Source: Anopheles merus (Eukaryota > Arthropoda > Insecta > Diptera > Culicidae). From it: 64,000 bases of DNA. Numbering within the stretch: position 1 is the first letter of the stretch; each line of letters opens with the position of its first letter. The translations under genes were made by a program, and so were the position numbers. Positions 12,583-21,855 of the stretch are shown in pieces. The DNA lies in assembly GCF_017562075.2 (NCBI RefSeq), contig NW_024427650.1, positions 1 through 64,000 on the forward strand, in the 5' to 3' direction. The notes under the pieces are model-generated. The model worked only from the letters and a program-made list of their open reading frames with translations. It was not told where the DNA came from and ran no database searches.

Positions 12583-13089
12583 TCATTGATGACTTTTACT
12601 GAGTAAGTGTGAGTTGAAGTCGTACACATTGTTCATTTGCTCTCCACAAATATTGCACTTCCATGGGTTGCTTTCACTGTGACATCCTTTGTGCAGAAAA
12701 TAAAGTGTTTGATCTGGAAACTCGATGCCACAAAAGATACACTGTAAGTTTCGTGTCGATTTGGTGGTCAGGGATAGTAGCAGGTCAGTTTCCTGTCCGG
12801 TGGAGGTGATGGTGCCATTTGAGGTAGTTGCGGCAGCAATAGCGGCTATACTGCTGCTGCTACTAGAGCTACTGCTGGAGCTGCTACTTGAGCTGCTCGA
12901 GCTGTTGCTTCCATTGCCACTATCCTGAGTAGCTCCAGGAGTAACAGTATTTGAACTATTTGGAATGGGACTACTAGTCGGAATGGGTGAACTACTGGCC
13001 AGTATTCCGTTCCTGGTTGCACGAGTTGTGGCACGTGCCGAGATTCTTCGCTTTAGGTCTTCTCGCAATAATGACTTCAATGGTGATAC
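12583..13089 (-). CDS. C2H2 zinc-finger transcription factor, last coding exon (fingers 5-6)
   Basis: This minus-strand exon begins after a good acceptor (CCGTTTCAG at 13098-13090) with V-S-P-L-K and ends in a TGA at 12583. The order is a basic segment (LKRRISARATTRATR), a Ser/Thr/Pro-rich part, a long poly-Ser run, an Ala-rich stretch and two C2H2 fingers. The first finger is C-x2-C-x12-H-x3-H (CIFCG...HKGCH). The second is C-x2-C-x12-H-x5-H (CNICG...HLLSKSH), only seven residues after the first. A closely spaced pair at the very C-terminus, with the last finger H-x5-H, is the arrangement of the Ikaros and Hunchback dimerisation fingers, so self- or partner-association is a reasonable inference. 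The reading frame is open upstream into the intron, but the splice signal and phase support the start at 13089. The protein is expected to be nuclear. Confidence 0.85.
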   Translation of the reverse strand, partial: VSPLKSLLREDLKRRISARATTRATRNGILASSSPIPTSSPIPNSSNTVTPGATQDSGNGSNSSSSSSSSSSSSSSSSSSIAAIAAATTSNGTITSTGQETDLLLSLTTKSTRNLQCIFCGIEFPDQTLYFLHKGCHSESNPWKCNICGEQMNNVYDFNSHLLSKSHQ

Positions 13090-13593
13090 CTGAAACGGAT
13101 AGTTATGTTTCATTAAGAAATCTGTATTTTTTATATTATTTCTTGCCAATCTACGTCTATATAAAGTGGCTCCCTTAATTGATAGTTTCACCCATTTTTC
13201 TCACATTTTTTTTGTTTTCATATAACGTGGCCAGTTCTCAGGTTAAACTTTAAATTGTGATGCCATTCATCAAGTAATCTTTCAGAGTAAATATAGTTTT
13301 TGAAATAGAACATTATCAAATTTTGTAATTTATTAGACAAAGTTTACAAAAACATCGTAATTGAAATATTAAATAATTAATCACATTTGAGGACATACAT
13401 TAATTTGCAAGAGCAATAAGGACCTGCCGATCTTATATATAAATAATGAAAAAAGTCATATAAAGATTAGTCAATATTAGCTCTTTAAAAGACAAAACAT
13501 ACAAAGATGACAGACAAAGACAAAGGAAATGAATGGCATTGTCCAAAAAACTTATCTAAAAGTTACAACATCTGGAATGTCAATGTGAGCCAC

Positions 13594-13952
13594 ATCCCAA
13601 TCCAAGTAACATTTGCTCGAAATTGTTTATCCATATCTGCTCGATTAGTACTCGATACGCCTGAAATTGTGGATTTGTGTGTGATAAAGTGTGTTGAAAG
13701 CGCAAAGATTTGGCGTGTTCGTAAATTAGACTTTCTTCTATCGATGGACTATGCCGTCGAGCTCATTTTACATTCGTAGGTTTGATTGTTCATGAAAAAC
13801 AAAATCTTATTTTGTGGGTGATTTACGAACACGCCACATCTTAGCGCTTTCAACACACTTTATCACACACAAATCCACAATTTCAGGCGTATCGAATACT
13901 AATCGAGCAGATATGGAAAAAAAACATTATCGAGCAAATGTCACTTGGGATC
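13594..13952. mobile_element. Long-hairpin MITE in the intron of the zinc-finger gene
   Basis: The arm at about 13594-13728 is repeated in reverse complement at about 13820-13952. It includes the words ctcgattagta, gatacgcctgaaattgtgg, tgtgtgataaagtgtgtt and ggcgtgttcgtaaat. The arms are about 130 bp with a few mismatches and small indels, separated by about 90 bp. The termini read atccca...aagt and its complement. No transposase is present. ORFs on the plus strand (13507-13999) are translations of the arms. It occupies nearly half of the 931-bp intron between the last two exons. Confidence 0.85.
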
Positions 13953-14020
13953 GTATCTTACACTTGGCCTGTACACGTATCAAAGAAACCTCAAACTGAT
14001 ATTTAATAAAAATGCTGTAC

Positions 14021-14152
14021 CTTGATTAATGATGTCAAACTAGACGAAGGAGTTACACATTCCGATGAATGACTGATATTCGAAGAGGGTGGTTCGGCGC
14101 TACTACTGCTTCTTGGTTTAATATCGTTGTACTCATCGTTCGTTGTTGGTTC
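14021..14152 (-). CDS. C2H2 zinc-finger transcription factor, short internal exon (132 bp)
   Basis: This exon was recognised by eye. On the minus strand an acceptor TGTTTTAG is followed by 44 open codons and a donor AAG|GTACAG. The translation begins E-P-T-T-N-D-E-Y and ends S-S-L-T-S-L-I-K. Ser/Pro/Thr make up much of it, like the flanking exons. Both ends are phase 0, which matches the donor of the upstream exon (ends after Gln) and the acceptor of the downstream exon (starts with Val). Joining the exons creates I-K-Q|E-P, a sumoylation-type consensus (hydrophobic-Lys-x-Glu) formed across the splice junction. It has no known domain and is probably a flexible linker. Confidence 0.72.
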
Positions 14153-14559
14153 CTAAAACACCAAATTATAGAATAACATTAGTGCAACCTTACATTGTTT
14201 TCCCGAAAAATTGTAAAGATTTGATATTTTTCATATGCTAAAAGCTATTTTTCATAACAACATGGTTTCATGGTTTTTACTATCGGCAGGACATTTTTCT
14301 GATTTAAGAAAATATGCGTATAATGAATAAAATCGTAGCAAGTTTTTAAAGGAAATCCATTTTTCATTAGATTAGTGATTTGATTTTTCATATGATTTTG
14401 ATAAGTGTATTCATGTTTCATTGCAACATAGTTTCAAAATTTGCGTACAAAAAAATAAATCAAAACACGTTTTTAAGGAAACTTAATTTTTCATTAGATT
14501 AGTGATCCTATGTGATCAATATACAGCCAAGATCCTATCTGAAGAGGGAATACAGCAAT

Positions 14560-15230
14560 ATAGAAAGAAGGCTGTAGTAGCTAGTCCAGCCAGGGGACAT
14601 CCGCTTGTTTTACAGGAGGTTGAGGGCCGCACGGAGCGGGTTTGCTCCTAATACCGCAATGTGCCGGGATGTGGAAGAAAATCGGAAATGAGCGGGAGGT
14701 GGTCGTAAGGTGGAAGTGTTACTTCGAAGGACCCCTAAATGGAACAGAGGCAGGAGAGATTCGCGTAAGTGGCAGAACAAGGCAACCGTAGCAACAGCAG
14801 CATAGCAGTTACAACAGCGACGGCATTGACTAAGAAGACAAGGTGCATGGCGGAAGCACTCTGGATGAGATTACCAGCGCCATGAAGCAGCTTAAAAGCA
14901 ATAAATCTGATGGCAGTGTTGAGTTAGCGACTGAACTCTGTGAGCAGGAGGAATTACCGGAGAAGTGGAAGCTTGATATCATTCATCCAGTCTACAAAAA
15001 GCGCGACGGATCCACCACCAACCAAATTTTCACTCTGCGGTAGATCCTCCAGAAGTACCGAGAGCGCCAGATCTCTATGCACTACCAGTTCATTGACTTC
15101 AAGGCGGCCTACGACACCATAGAACGGAACGAGCTATGGAACATCATGCAGAGGTACCACTTCCCTGGGAAGTTGATTTCGCTGTTAGAGGCCACAATAA
15201 ACGGGGTGCAGTACAAGATCCGACCAGCCG
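14560..15230 (+). pseudogene. LINE reverse transcriptase fragment, 5' part
   Basis: Plus-strand pieces in changing frames read as the N-terminal half of a non-LTR reverse transcriptase. They include LDEITSAMKQLKSNKSDG (the conserved stretch before the RT fingers), QEELPEKWKLDIIHPVYKK and then FIDFKAAYDTIERNELW (RT palm motif), followed by LLEATINGVQYKIR. Several frameshifts are present. At about 15230 the RT is interrupted by unrelated DNA and resumes at 16379. Confidence 0.8.
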
Positions 15231-16129
15231 CGAAGGTAGCTGGTGCCAGGGTCCGCCGTGAAGAAGAGCAGCAATGCGAACTAAGCCTCGCTTCACTAAC
15301 ACCGCCAGGAACTCCGCCTTTGAGATCCCTTTGGCAAAAGTTCGCGCTTCACAGCGACTGTCTTCCAGCTAGTTTCCCCAGGCTTTTGGGGGGGGCTATG
15401 CAGATGGAAGGGGAACCTTTGCCGCAGAAACTCTCAAGAGGAGAAGCTCAAGGAGTAGACAGTGAGCGAGCAGAGATCGGATTCGACTTCGCCTATCTGC
15501 CTACTGGTGTCCGCCGAGGATTACCACTGGAGGGGTCCAATGGCGGATCAATAAGCATTCAAAGATTATATCGTTTCTGGAGTGAAATAATATATTGCGT
15601 TTCGTTTCTCTTGCTTAGCTCATTCGGTTTATTTTCAGTTAGGAAAGGGATGATTTTACAACGTGTATCTTAAGCGCTGGATAACATCTTTTTCTAGGAA
15701 AAATATCCTTGATAGGGTGAGATGAAAAATATATCACTAGGCGATCCTCTAATACCGCACCCTGGACACCTATCCCTGACACTAAATATTATTTCTAATT
15801 CCGTGTAGTGCGTACTAGGTTTTATTCCGTATTCCTGCCCGTAGTTGAAAATGTCCTGACGAGGACGAAGGGAAAATATTATTTCGAAGATGCACTAATT
15901 AGTACGCTCGGATACTAAGCGCTTAGAGCCCTACAGTCTATTCTATTTCGCGCTACTACCACAACCACAAACTAGTAGCGTGCTCACTCACTTACGCCTC
16001 GGAGCCTAGGTGCTTAGAAACGTACAGGATGCTAACATCCACCAATCCACTTATGTGTTGCCGCCTATCGTTCGCGCTACTACCACCATCACATACACAA
16101 CGCGTTCACTAGCTTGAGCTCTCATCTAA
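15231..16129. other. Unidentified insertion or replacement inside the LINE
   Basis: This segment breaks the LINE between the palm Asp motif and the ADD motif. Its first 330 bp are GC-rich and open on the plus strand but resemble nothing I recognise. From about 15880 to 16115 it holds three degenerate copies of a roughly 90-110-bp unit marked by cgcgctactaccac. Some LINE sequence (roughly 90 codons) is missing at this point, so it may be a replacement and not a simple insertion. Confidence 0.45.
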
Positions 16130-16131
16130 TA

Positions 16132-16376
16132 CAGGGTTTCCAAAGGTTCTCATAGTTGTGGGACACTTCCTTGACTCTTTCTTATGCGAAGTGAACTTCA
16201 TTGGATGGAAATTGGACTCTACGGCACCTTTTTTTGGACAGCTCCTATTGTAAATTCCTATTGGATTTGTCCAACAAGGGTGCTATAGAGTCCAATTCCC
16301 ATTACATTAAGTTCAGTTGACGTAAGAAGGAGTCAATAAAGTGTCCCACAGTTATGAGAACTCCTGGAAAACCCTG
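16132..16376. mobile_element. MITE, 245 bp, TA target duplication
   Basis: Starts CAGGGTTTCCAAAGG and ends in the near-complement CCTGGAAAACCCTG, flanked by TA at 16130-16131 and 16377-16378. The arms stay complementary for about 110 bp (ttctcatagttgtgggacac against gtgtcccacagttatgagaa; ggactctacggcacc against ggtgctatagagtcc). There is no ORF of note. It shares its first eight terminal bases (CAGGGTTT) with the larger fold-back family at 10603 but has a different body. Confidence 0.88.
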
Positions 16377-16378
16377 TA

Positions 16379-17010
16379 GGCCTAAGCGACAACATCCGTA
16401 GCACGATCCTCTACCGATCTCTCCAATTTGTTGGCTTCGCTGATGACATCTATATCATCGGAAGGGCAACAGCGAAGGTGTGTGAGACGTACACCCGACT
16501 CAAACGCGAAGCAGCAAGAATTGGATTGAGAATCAATGCGACAAAGACACAGTACCTGCTTGCCAGAAGTTCAGCCCGTGATAGGGCCCATCTGGAAGGC
16601 AGTGTATTAATTGACGGCGACAATCTATCGTTACTTCGGACAACGATTTTAGCAGCAAAATCCGGAGCCGTCCTGAGATCCACAAGACTTTGAGACTACA
16701 CGAAATGTGAGATATATTGTTCATTGATCCGCTCTGTGGTCCTCTATGAACACGAGTCTTCGACCATTCGAGCGGAGGATGCAAACGATCTGGACATGTT
16801 TGAGTGATGCATCCTCCGCACCATCTTTGGCGGTATGTTCGAGCATGGAGTTTGGAGAAGATGGATGAACCACCAGCTTGCTGAGCTGTATGGCGAACCG
16901 AGCATACTAATGGAGGCGAAGGGTGCCAGGATATGTTGGCTGGGGTATGTTATGAGGATTTCTCCCAAGGATGAGTATATGCAGATGTATGAGAGTGAGG
17001 AATATTAGGA
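16379..17010 (+). pseudogene. LINE reverse transcriptase fragment, 3' part
   Basis: Resumes the LINE with F-V-G-F-A-D-D-I-Y-I-I-G at about 16429-16464, carrying the catalytic ADD motif. This is followed by RLKREAARIGLRINATKTQYLLA and, after frameshifts, the LINE C-terminal region (LRTIFGGMFEHGVWRRWMNHQLAELYG...GYVMRISP). It belongs with 14560-15230 as one damaged element. The family is of the I/Jockey/RTE-like apurinic-endonuclease LINEs; the clade is not resolved. Confidence 0.8.
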
Positions 17011-17279
17011 TTTCCTTCAAGCGGAGAATCATCGATTAAAATTTCATAAAATGGAATAGGCCATAACTAGAATATTCGTATCTTCAAAAGTAAGAATCGA
17101 AACAACGATTATTCATCCCCTAATTAGCTGTAGCTGAACATTATTTCTGCTATGTTTAAAAAAAACACACATATATATATCTACCAACTCAAGATGTGGT
17201 ATCCAAAATGGCATGTAGTGTTTGTGGGAAGAATCAAAATACTCGTGTTAACCCTCTAAAGGCCGGGGTATATTGTCCG

Positions 17280-17360
17280 CAGTGGCGGATTTTCCTATAA
17301 GCGGACTGAGCGGGCGCGGGGGGCCCGGCCTAAAGGGGGCCCCGAGCTAAACCTCCACAT
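17280..17360. repeat. Relic of a hAT-like transposon end
   Basis: cagtggcggattttcctata followed by a very GC-rich stretch (gggcgcggggggcccggcc) resembles the CAGTGGCGGAT-type termini of hAT elements. No matching opposite end or 8-bp duplication was identified, so this is tentative. Confidence 0.35.
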
Positions 17361-18133
17361 GTTAGTTCACTTTTATAAGCGATTGATTTTTTATTATTTA
17401 TGCATAAATGGACGGAAAACTAAATCATTCTCAAAGTAGTACATTCTTACAAGTAAGTGTGTGGAATGTGTTGATAACGTTTATAGCAATTAAAAGTTGT
17501 TACGAACTTTGGAGATAATTTTTGAAGGCCAAAACATATTTTACATACTTTTGCTCTCTTCCATATTAAAAACAATAAATCATCTCCTGATCTACTGAAG
17601 GACGAAAAGACTAAAAATACGTGCAGGATAATCATTGTCGGACGCTTGGATTTCAGGCACATTTTATTTATCTGTGAAACAGGAAATCACACAAGTTTTG
17701 TTTAGTGGCTCATGTACATGAATGAGCAAACAAATGTATTGCAAACACTGCTCTAAAAATACAAAAGTATAAGAAGTAAAATTCAGATTTTTTGTCAGGT
17801 TTTCCAGATATGCCATTATCTAGATATGCCTAGATCTGTACTGAAATTCGAAAAGTCTGGAGTTTTTATAACTACAGTTTATCATTTCATTGTTCATTGA
17901 TTCATTTCAATATAAAAGACTCTTAGCTTAGTAAAACGACCTTATGCGTTCTTGTGTTGAAAAACTACTACATATAATGAAATGCTTCTTTACACCAAAT
18001 ACTAGTAACACTAGTATAGCTTGTATGTGAATATAGTTTTTATTTTTGCACTACCAGAAATAACGATGATGCACATCCTAAAAATATGCAAAATATGTTA
18101 GCTTGAATACACGAAGGCTATAGATGCTATTTG
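17361..18133. other. AT-rich non-coding intronic DNA
   Basis: No ORF with family resemblance, no inverted repeat and no splice-consistent exon was seen. The stretch lies within the large intron of the zinc-finger gene. Confidence 0.5.
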
Positions 18134-18335
18134 GGCCGGTCTGGTGGTACAGTCGTCAAATCGTACGACGTAACAACATGCCCGTCATGGGTTCAAGTCC
18201 CGAATAGACCGTGCCTCCATACGTAGGATTGACTATCCTGCTATGGGGGGAAATCAATTAATTACTGAAAGCCAAAGCCCACAAGTGGTACAGACAGGCC
18301 TTGACTGACAACGGTTGTTGAGCCGAAGAAGAAGG
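18134..18335 (+). mobile_element. tRNA-derived SINE, full length (SINE200-like)
   Basis: The head carries an RNA polymerase III A box (tggtacagtcg, about 18145) and B box (ggttcaagtcc, about 18190), as in tRNA-derived SINEs. The body includes accgtgcctccatacgtagg and gactatcctgctatgggggg, and the tail is gaagaagaag. The same sequence family appears on the minus strand at 40278, 46355, 54341 and 59242. The composition and GAA tail agree with the SINE200 group described in Anopheles. Confidence 0.85.
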
Positions 18336-19476
18336 ACAGTTCTATAAAACTCGTATATCGCCTTTACACACGACGACACACGAAGTACTCAACTCAACAT
18401 TTTAGCACTACATCGGCAAATGTTGGCTAGCTGTATGGCCATTTTGATAAGGAAAAAATACTTTAATCTTACAGTCGACCTCAAACAATACCAGCCATTT
18501 TAAAGAGCTTGGTTTCTTGAGATTTTTGCAGAAGTTATATAGTTAAATTTAGTTAAAGTGTAGCTAAAGTGTAGTTAAAGTTAAAGTGCTGTTAAAGAGT
18601 ACCCCATCAATGAAATGAAGAAAGTGGTATTCCAATGAATGGTTTCCGAACTTCCTAGAAACCCTCAAAGTCAGAAAATAGGTGAAAATGTGGGGAAACC
18701 GACGTTGGGGTGTCCGCAAGAAACAACTACTAAAACACATGCTACATGCCATACTCGCGAATACCTTCCCAAACAAGCAACAATCTGTAACTTACTTTAC
18801 ACTACGTTAATCGAACTATAAAGACTGAATGTTGAAACTTTCTTACTCAGTGTATAAATATGAATATACCCGTTTATCTTATCTTATAATCTACAACCTA
18901 TTTATGCTACATTCAAATAACTGCCAAAGTTCTTCGCGGGCCGGATTGAAAGCCTTCGGCAGGCGGGCCGTATGTTTGACATGTCTAGTACTTTAGGAAA
19001 ATGAGTGTTGGGACGTACGACGCCGCTACGAACGGATTCAATAATACCAGCCAATATGTCTTTTGGAATTTAAATGCAACTGTAATTCTTTTCAAAAATT
19101 GTTTGTACGCAATGCATTGTAATACCTAACTTAAAAAAAAATCAAAATATTTGAAATTATTTTGCATAACTCTTTAACCGGGTCAAATTAACTAGTTTCA
19201 TAAAAATGCGGTAAATTTATATTCTGTATGGGATTTTTTGTGTACTGATTAAAATCAATGGCTATTAGATTCCGGTCTGTAGACTCAGATTGTTGGCGTT
19301 TCTTTTAAACCAGACATAGAGTAACTGTACCAGTTTTCGGCATTAAAAACTGGTGTGTTTACATTAACCCTCTCAAATCTTTCGAAGCTGAGCTACTGGA
19401 TACCCGCTCCGTTTCTGTTATGGGCAGCCGTGCCGATCCCTAGACTTTCCGTGGTAGTTGTGCTACCACTGGTCAA
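18336..19476. other. Non-coding DNA with a transposon-end relic at 18936-18990
   Basis: No gene is supported. At 18936-18990, cgggccggattgaaagcc and ggcgggccgtatgtttgacatg resemble the conserved inner terminal sequence of some hAT elements. The rest is AT-rich. Confidence 0.4.
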
Positions 19477-19918
19477 TGTTTAAGGGACGACAGTGTTTCA
19501 CGCACACTGTCGTACGCACACTAAGGGCGGTGGCAACGCTCATCGGATGCGATTTTATCGGACGAGATTTATATGGGATTTGACAGACAACGTCGGACGT
19601 GCGATTTCGTCGTCCGACGTTATCTGTCAAATCCCATATAAATTTTGTCCGATAAAATCGCATCCGATCAGCGTTGCCACCGCCCTAAGCGCGGGCCGCT
19701 TACTGTGTGTCGTGCGCTCGAACAAGAGAGGTATTGCGAGCAGCCGGTCGAGCAGGGCTCCCAGCAGGGGCACGGTCCGGCTGGCGCGCGGCCGAGCATT
19801 TTAATGTGTAATTGTCTTGTTAGTTATCTTTGTTATTGTGTTTATATTAGTGTTCAATAAAAGTACCTGAGTGGCAAGTAACAAAGACACAACAGTGGCA
19901 AGAAATAAAGACACAACA
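19477..19918 (+). mobile_element. Candidate solo LTR containing a nested MITE
   Basis: The segment starts TGTTTAAGGG and ends AAAGACACAACA, so it has TG...CA ends. It contains a plausible poly(A) signal (ttcaataaaag at about 19853) and, once the 161-bp MITE at 19525-19685 is subtracted, is about 280 bp long. A 24-bp direct duplication (gtggcaag...acacaaca at 19871 and 19895) marks its 3' end. No target duplication is visible, so it may be only a fragment of an LTR or some other repeat. Confidence 0.3.
19525..19685. mobile_element. PIF/Harbinger-type MITE, 161 bp, TAA target duplication
   Basis: GGGCGGTGGCAACGCT begins the element and its complement ends it. The direct repeat TAA flanks both sides (19522-19524 and 19686-19688). 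The whole element is a nearly perfect hairpin with about 75-bp arms (ggatgcgattttatcgga, tatatgggatttgacaga, acgtcggacg). A 3-bp TAA duplication and G-rich termini fit PIF/Harbinger derivatives. Confidence 0.85.
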
Positions 19919-20820
19919 GTTACGAAACCCCATCCATCGAACCCATCATACCCTCAACTTCTTATAATTTTGACAGGAGTTTGATGGGTTTGCTACTGGC
20001 AAAAACGCGTTGAAAATTGTCTTGACACAAATTTTTAAATAGAGATATGCTCATTTGTTACCCATATACGAAGATTCACATAATTTACTTGCATATTTTT
20101 CAAAATATCAAACAAAATGTGCAGAGTTCAACAATTTTCGGCAGATTTGCTGTCAGCCAATAGTTTGGCAAGTTTCGTCATTAAAAGAACCAGAATAGTA
20201 AACCATTGAAAGATTCTATGGTTGCAGCGTTTATCTAGCCCGCTTGGAATTTAAAAATCACGAAAAACAAGTAATTATTCATTTAAAGTGAATAAATACC
20301 GAAAATTGGTACACGGTAAATGTTGATTTTTGACTGTTCAATGCTGTGGGCTCCTGTCGAAACTCGTAACAGTAACACATTTTTTATTTCTGAATATTAA
20401 TTTAAAACTTGATCAAAACACTTCAATTTGTACATCGACACAGTATACGACATTTTGTTTATCAAATATCACTACAATTAATCAAATAACTTGAGAGAAA
20501 AATGATAATTTGTGAGCCAGTTGTGAGTCCAGCTTTATAGCCGTCTTTTTCTTCAATGTCTACTTCGTTTGTAACTCTCATCAAAGTTGTTGTAAAAACT
20601 GACATCCAAACGACCAAAATGGACAACATAAAATTAATAATTGAAGTACTTTTCAACACTTATCTTAGGAAAGTGAGAGTGTTAAAAAGTTTCAAACATT
20701 TCTGTCAACTTATTTGCATTGTTATAACATTTTCTGAGCCGTATTTGTGTTGCTGAAAATAGGAGCACAGCCTGCCTAAAATAGGAACAAACTGCCGAAA
20801 ATAGAAACAAAACCAGTGAT
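19919..20820. other. AT-rich non-coding intronic DNA
   Basis: No gene or clear repeat is seen. Short ORFs at 20462-20756 lack any recognisable similarity. Confidence 0.5.
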
Positions 20821-20913
20821 TGCATTTTCACGAATATCTCTAAAAAGTTCTTTTTTAATCGGCAAATAAAAAATAGCACAACATAATGCGATATATTATC
20901 GTTTAAAATTACG

Positions 20914-21153
20914 TTACTGTGCAGGTGCAAGGAAAAAGTGTGTATTTTGGTATTTAAGCTTTATTTTGGGATCCTTGCGCATGAAATAAAATCCATCGAA
21001 GGGGTTGAAGTTGATAAAATTGCAATTTTCTAATTCATGTTTTGCGTGATGGAAGGAGAAAGATTCGTCATTAACAACTACAGAAGTGTTACGGTGTTGA
21101 CTATCGTCTTTGAAGTATACTCCCTGATACTGTAACATCGACTTGTTGCTCAA
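20914..21153 (-). other. Unrecognised 79-codon minus-strand ORF (unit 1; copy at 23833-24072)
   Basis: The ORF begins MSNKSMLQYQ and includes ESFSFHHAKHELENC and FNPFDGFYFM. It lies in the left part of the duplicated block, outside the LINE. I recognise no domain. Its composition is protein-like, with few low-complexity stretches, so it could be part of a captured transposase or exon, or chance. Confidence 0.25.
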
Positions 21154-21422
21154 GTCGAAGAGATAGTCTGAAACTATCCGGCCAAACTGATAAGGCTAGT
21201 TAGAATGACTATGACCAACGTCACTTGCCAAGGGAAGGGGAATGGAAATTCGCAGTGCCTTTTGTTACCACCAATGATCCTCGCTAAGGAGGCGAGCAAC
21301 CCGACGTTAAATAAAACGGCCACGTGAGCGCAGGACCAGTCGAAACGGACCTAACGATACCGATCCTACATAATGCCCCAGGACAACAATCAAAATGGAC
21401 TCATGGAACGTACGCAGTCTTA

Positions 21423-21855
21423 GCACCGACAAACCGACGTGACACTTCGAACAAAATAAGCTTCAAAAGTTGTCTCCTTATTTCAAATGAAAATACGTTA
21501 AACACTAGCGCCATCTCTATAATGATTCGCTTACTACACTGACACAGAGAAGAAACTGCTAAACCCCCTTTTTGTTTTTCTTCGCAAATTCCAATGCGTA
21601 TTGTTTTATGTACTTCTCACATCTTTTGTATTGATTGAGAAACTTATAAAATGATTTTCCTGGGTGTTTTGTGCAATAATTCTCACAAAATCTTGCCTCA
21701 CACTTCCTTCGCCATTTGTATTTAGAAAAGTTGTTTGCATCGAAGCAGCAGTGAACAGAGCTTACTTTGACAGAAGTGTTCGCCTCACTGGTAAATGACA
21801 GTACTTTCGTGTGGGACACTTTTGTAACACCAGTGTCACGTCGGTTTGTCGGTGC
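21423..21855. mobile_element. 433-bp TIR element in the LINE endonuclease, copy 1
   Basis: Perfect 23-bp terminal inverted repeats lie at 21423-21445 (gcaccgacaaaccgac...) and 21833-21855. A 5-bp direct repeat TCTTA flanks the element (21418-21422 and 21856-21860). Removing the element and one TCTTA restores a continuous LINE reading W-N-V-R-S-L-S-K-R-N-G, which proves the insertion. The interior has a minus-strand open stretch (see next entry). A 5-bp target duplication is unusual among well-known MITE groups. Confidence 0.88.
21559..21855 (-). other. Open reading frame inside the 433-bp TIR element (copy at 24478-24774)
   Basis: The minus-strand frame is open from the right TIR for about 98 codons. 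It contains a Cys/Lys/Tyr-rich stretch: HCCFDANNF, KWRRKCEARFCENYC, LNQYKRCEKYI and ALEFAKKNKKG. Five Cys in about 40 residues could be a remnant of a transposase DNA-binding domain, but I do not recognise the family. The element is too short to be autonomous. Confidence 0.3.

Noticed and set aside
12725..12928. Leu-rich plus-strand ORF
   Set aside because: It is the antisense reading of the poly-Ser run in the last zinc-finger exon.
13507..13999. Two plus-strand ORFs with similar sequence
   Set aside because: They are translations of the two arms of the hairpin MITE.
18134..18335. A functional tRNA gene
   Set aside because: A and B boxes are present but no cloverleaf or CCA-end acceptor stem is formed, and the body and GAA tail are those of a SINE.
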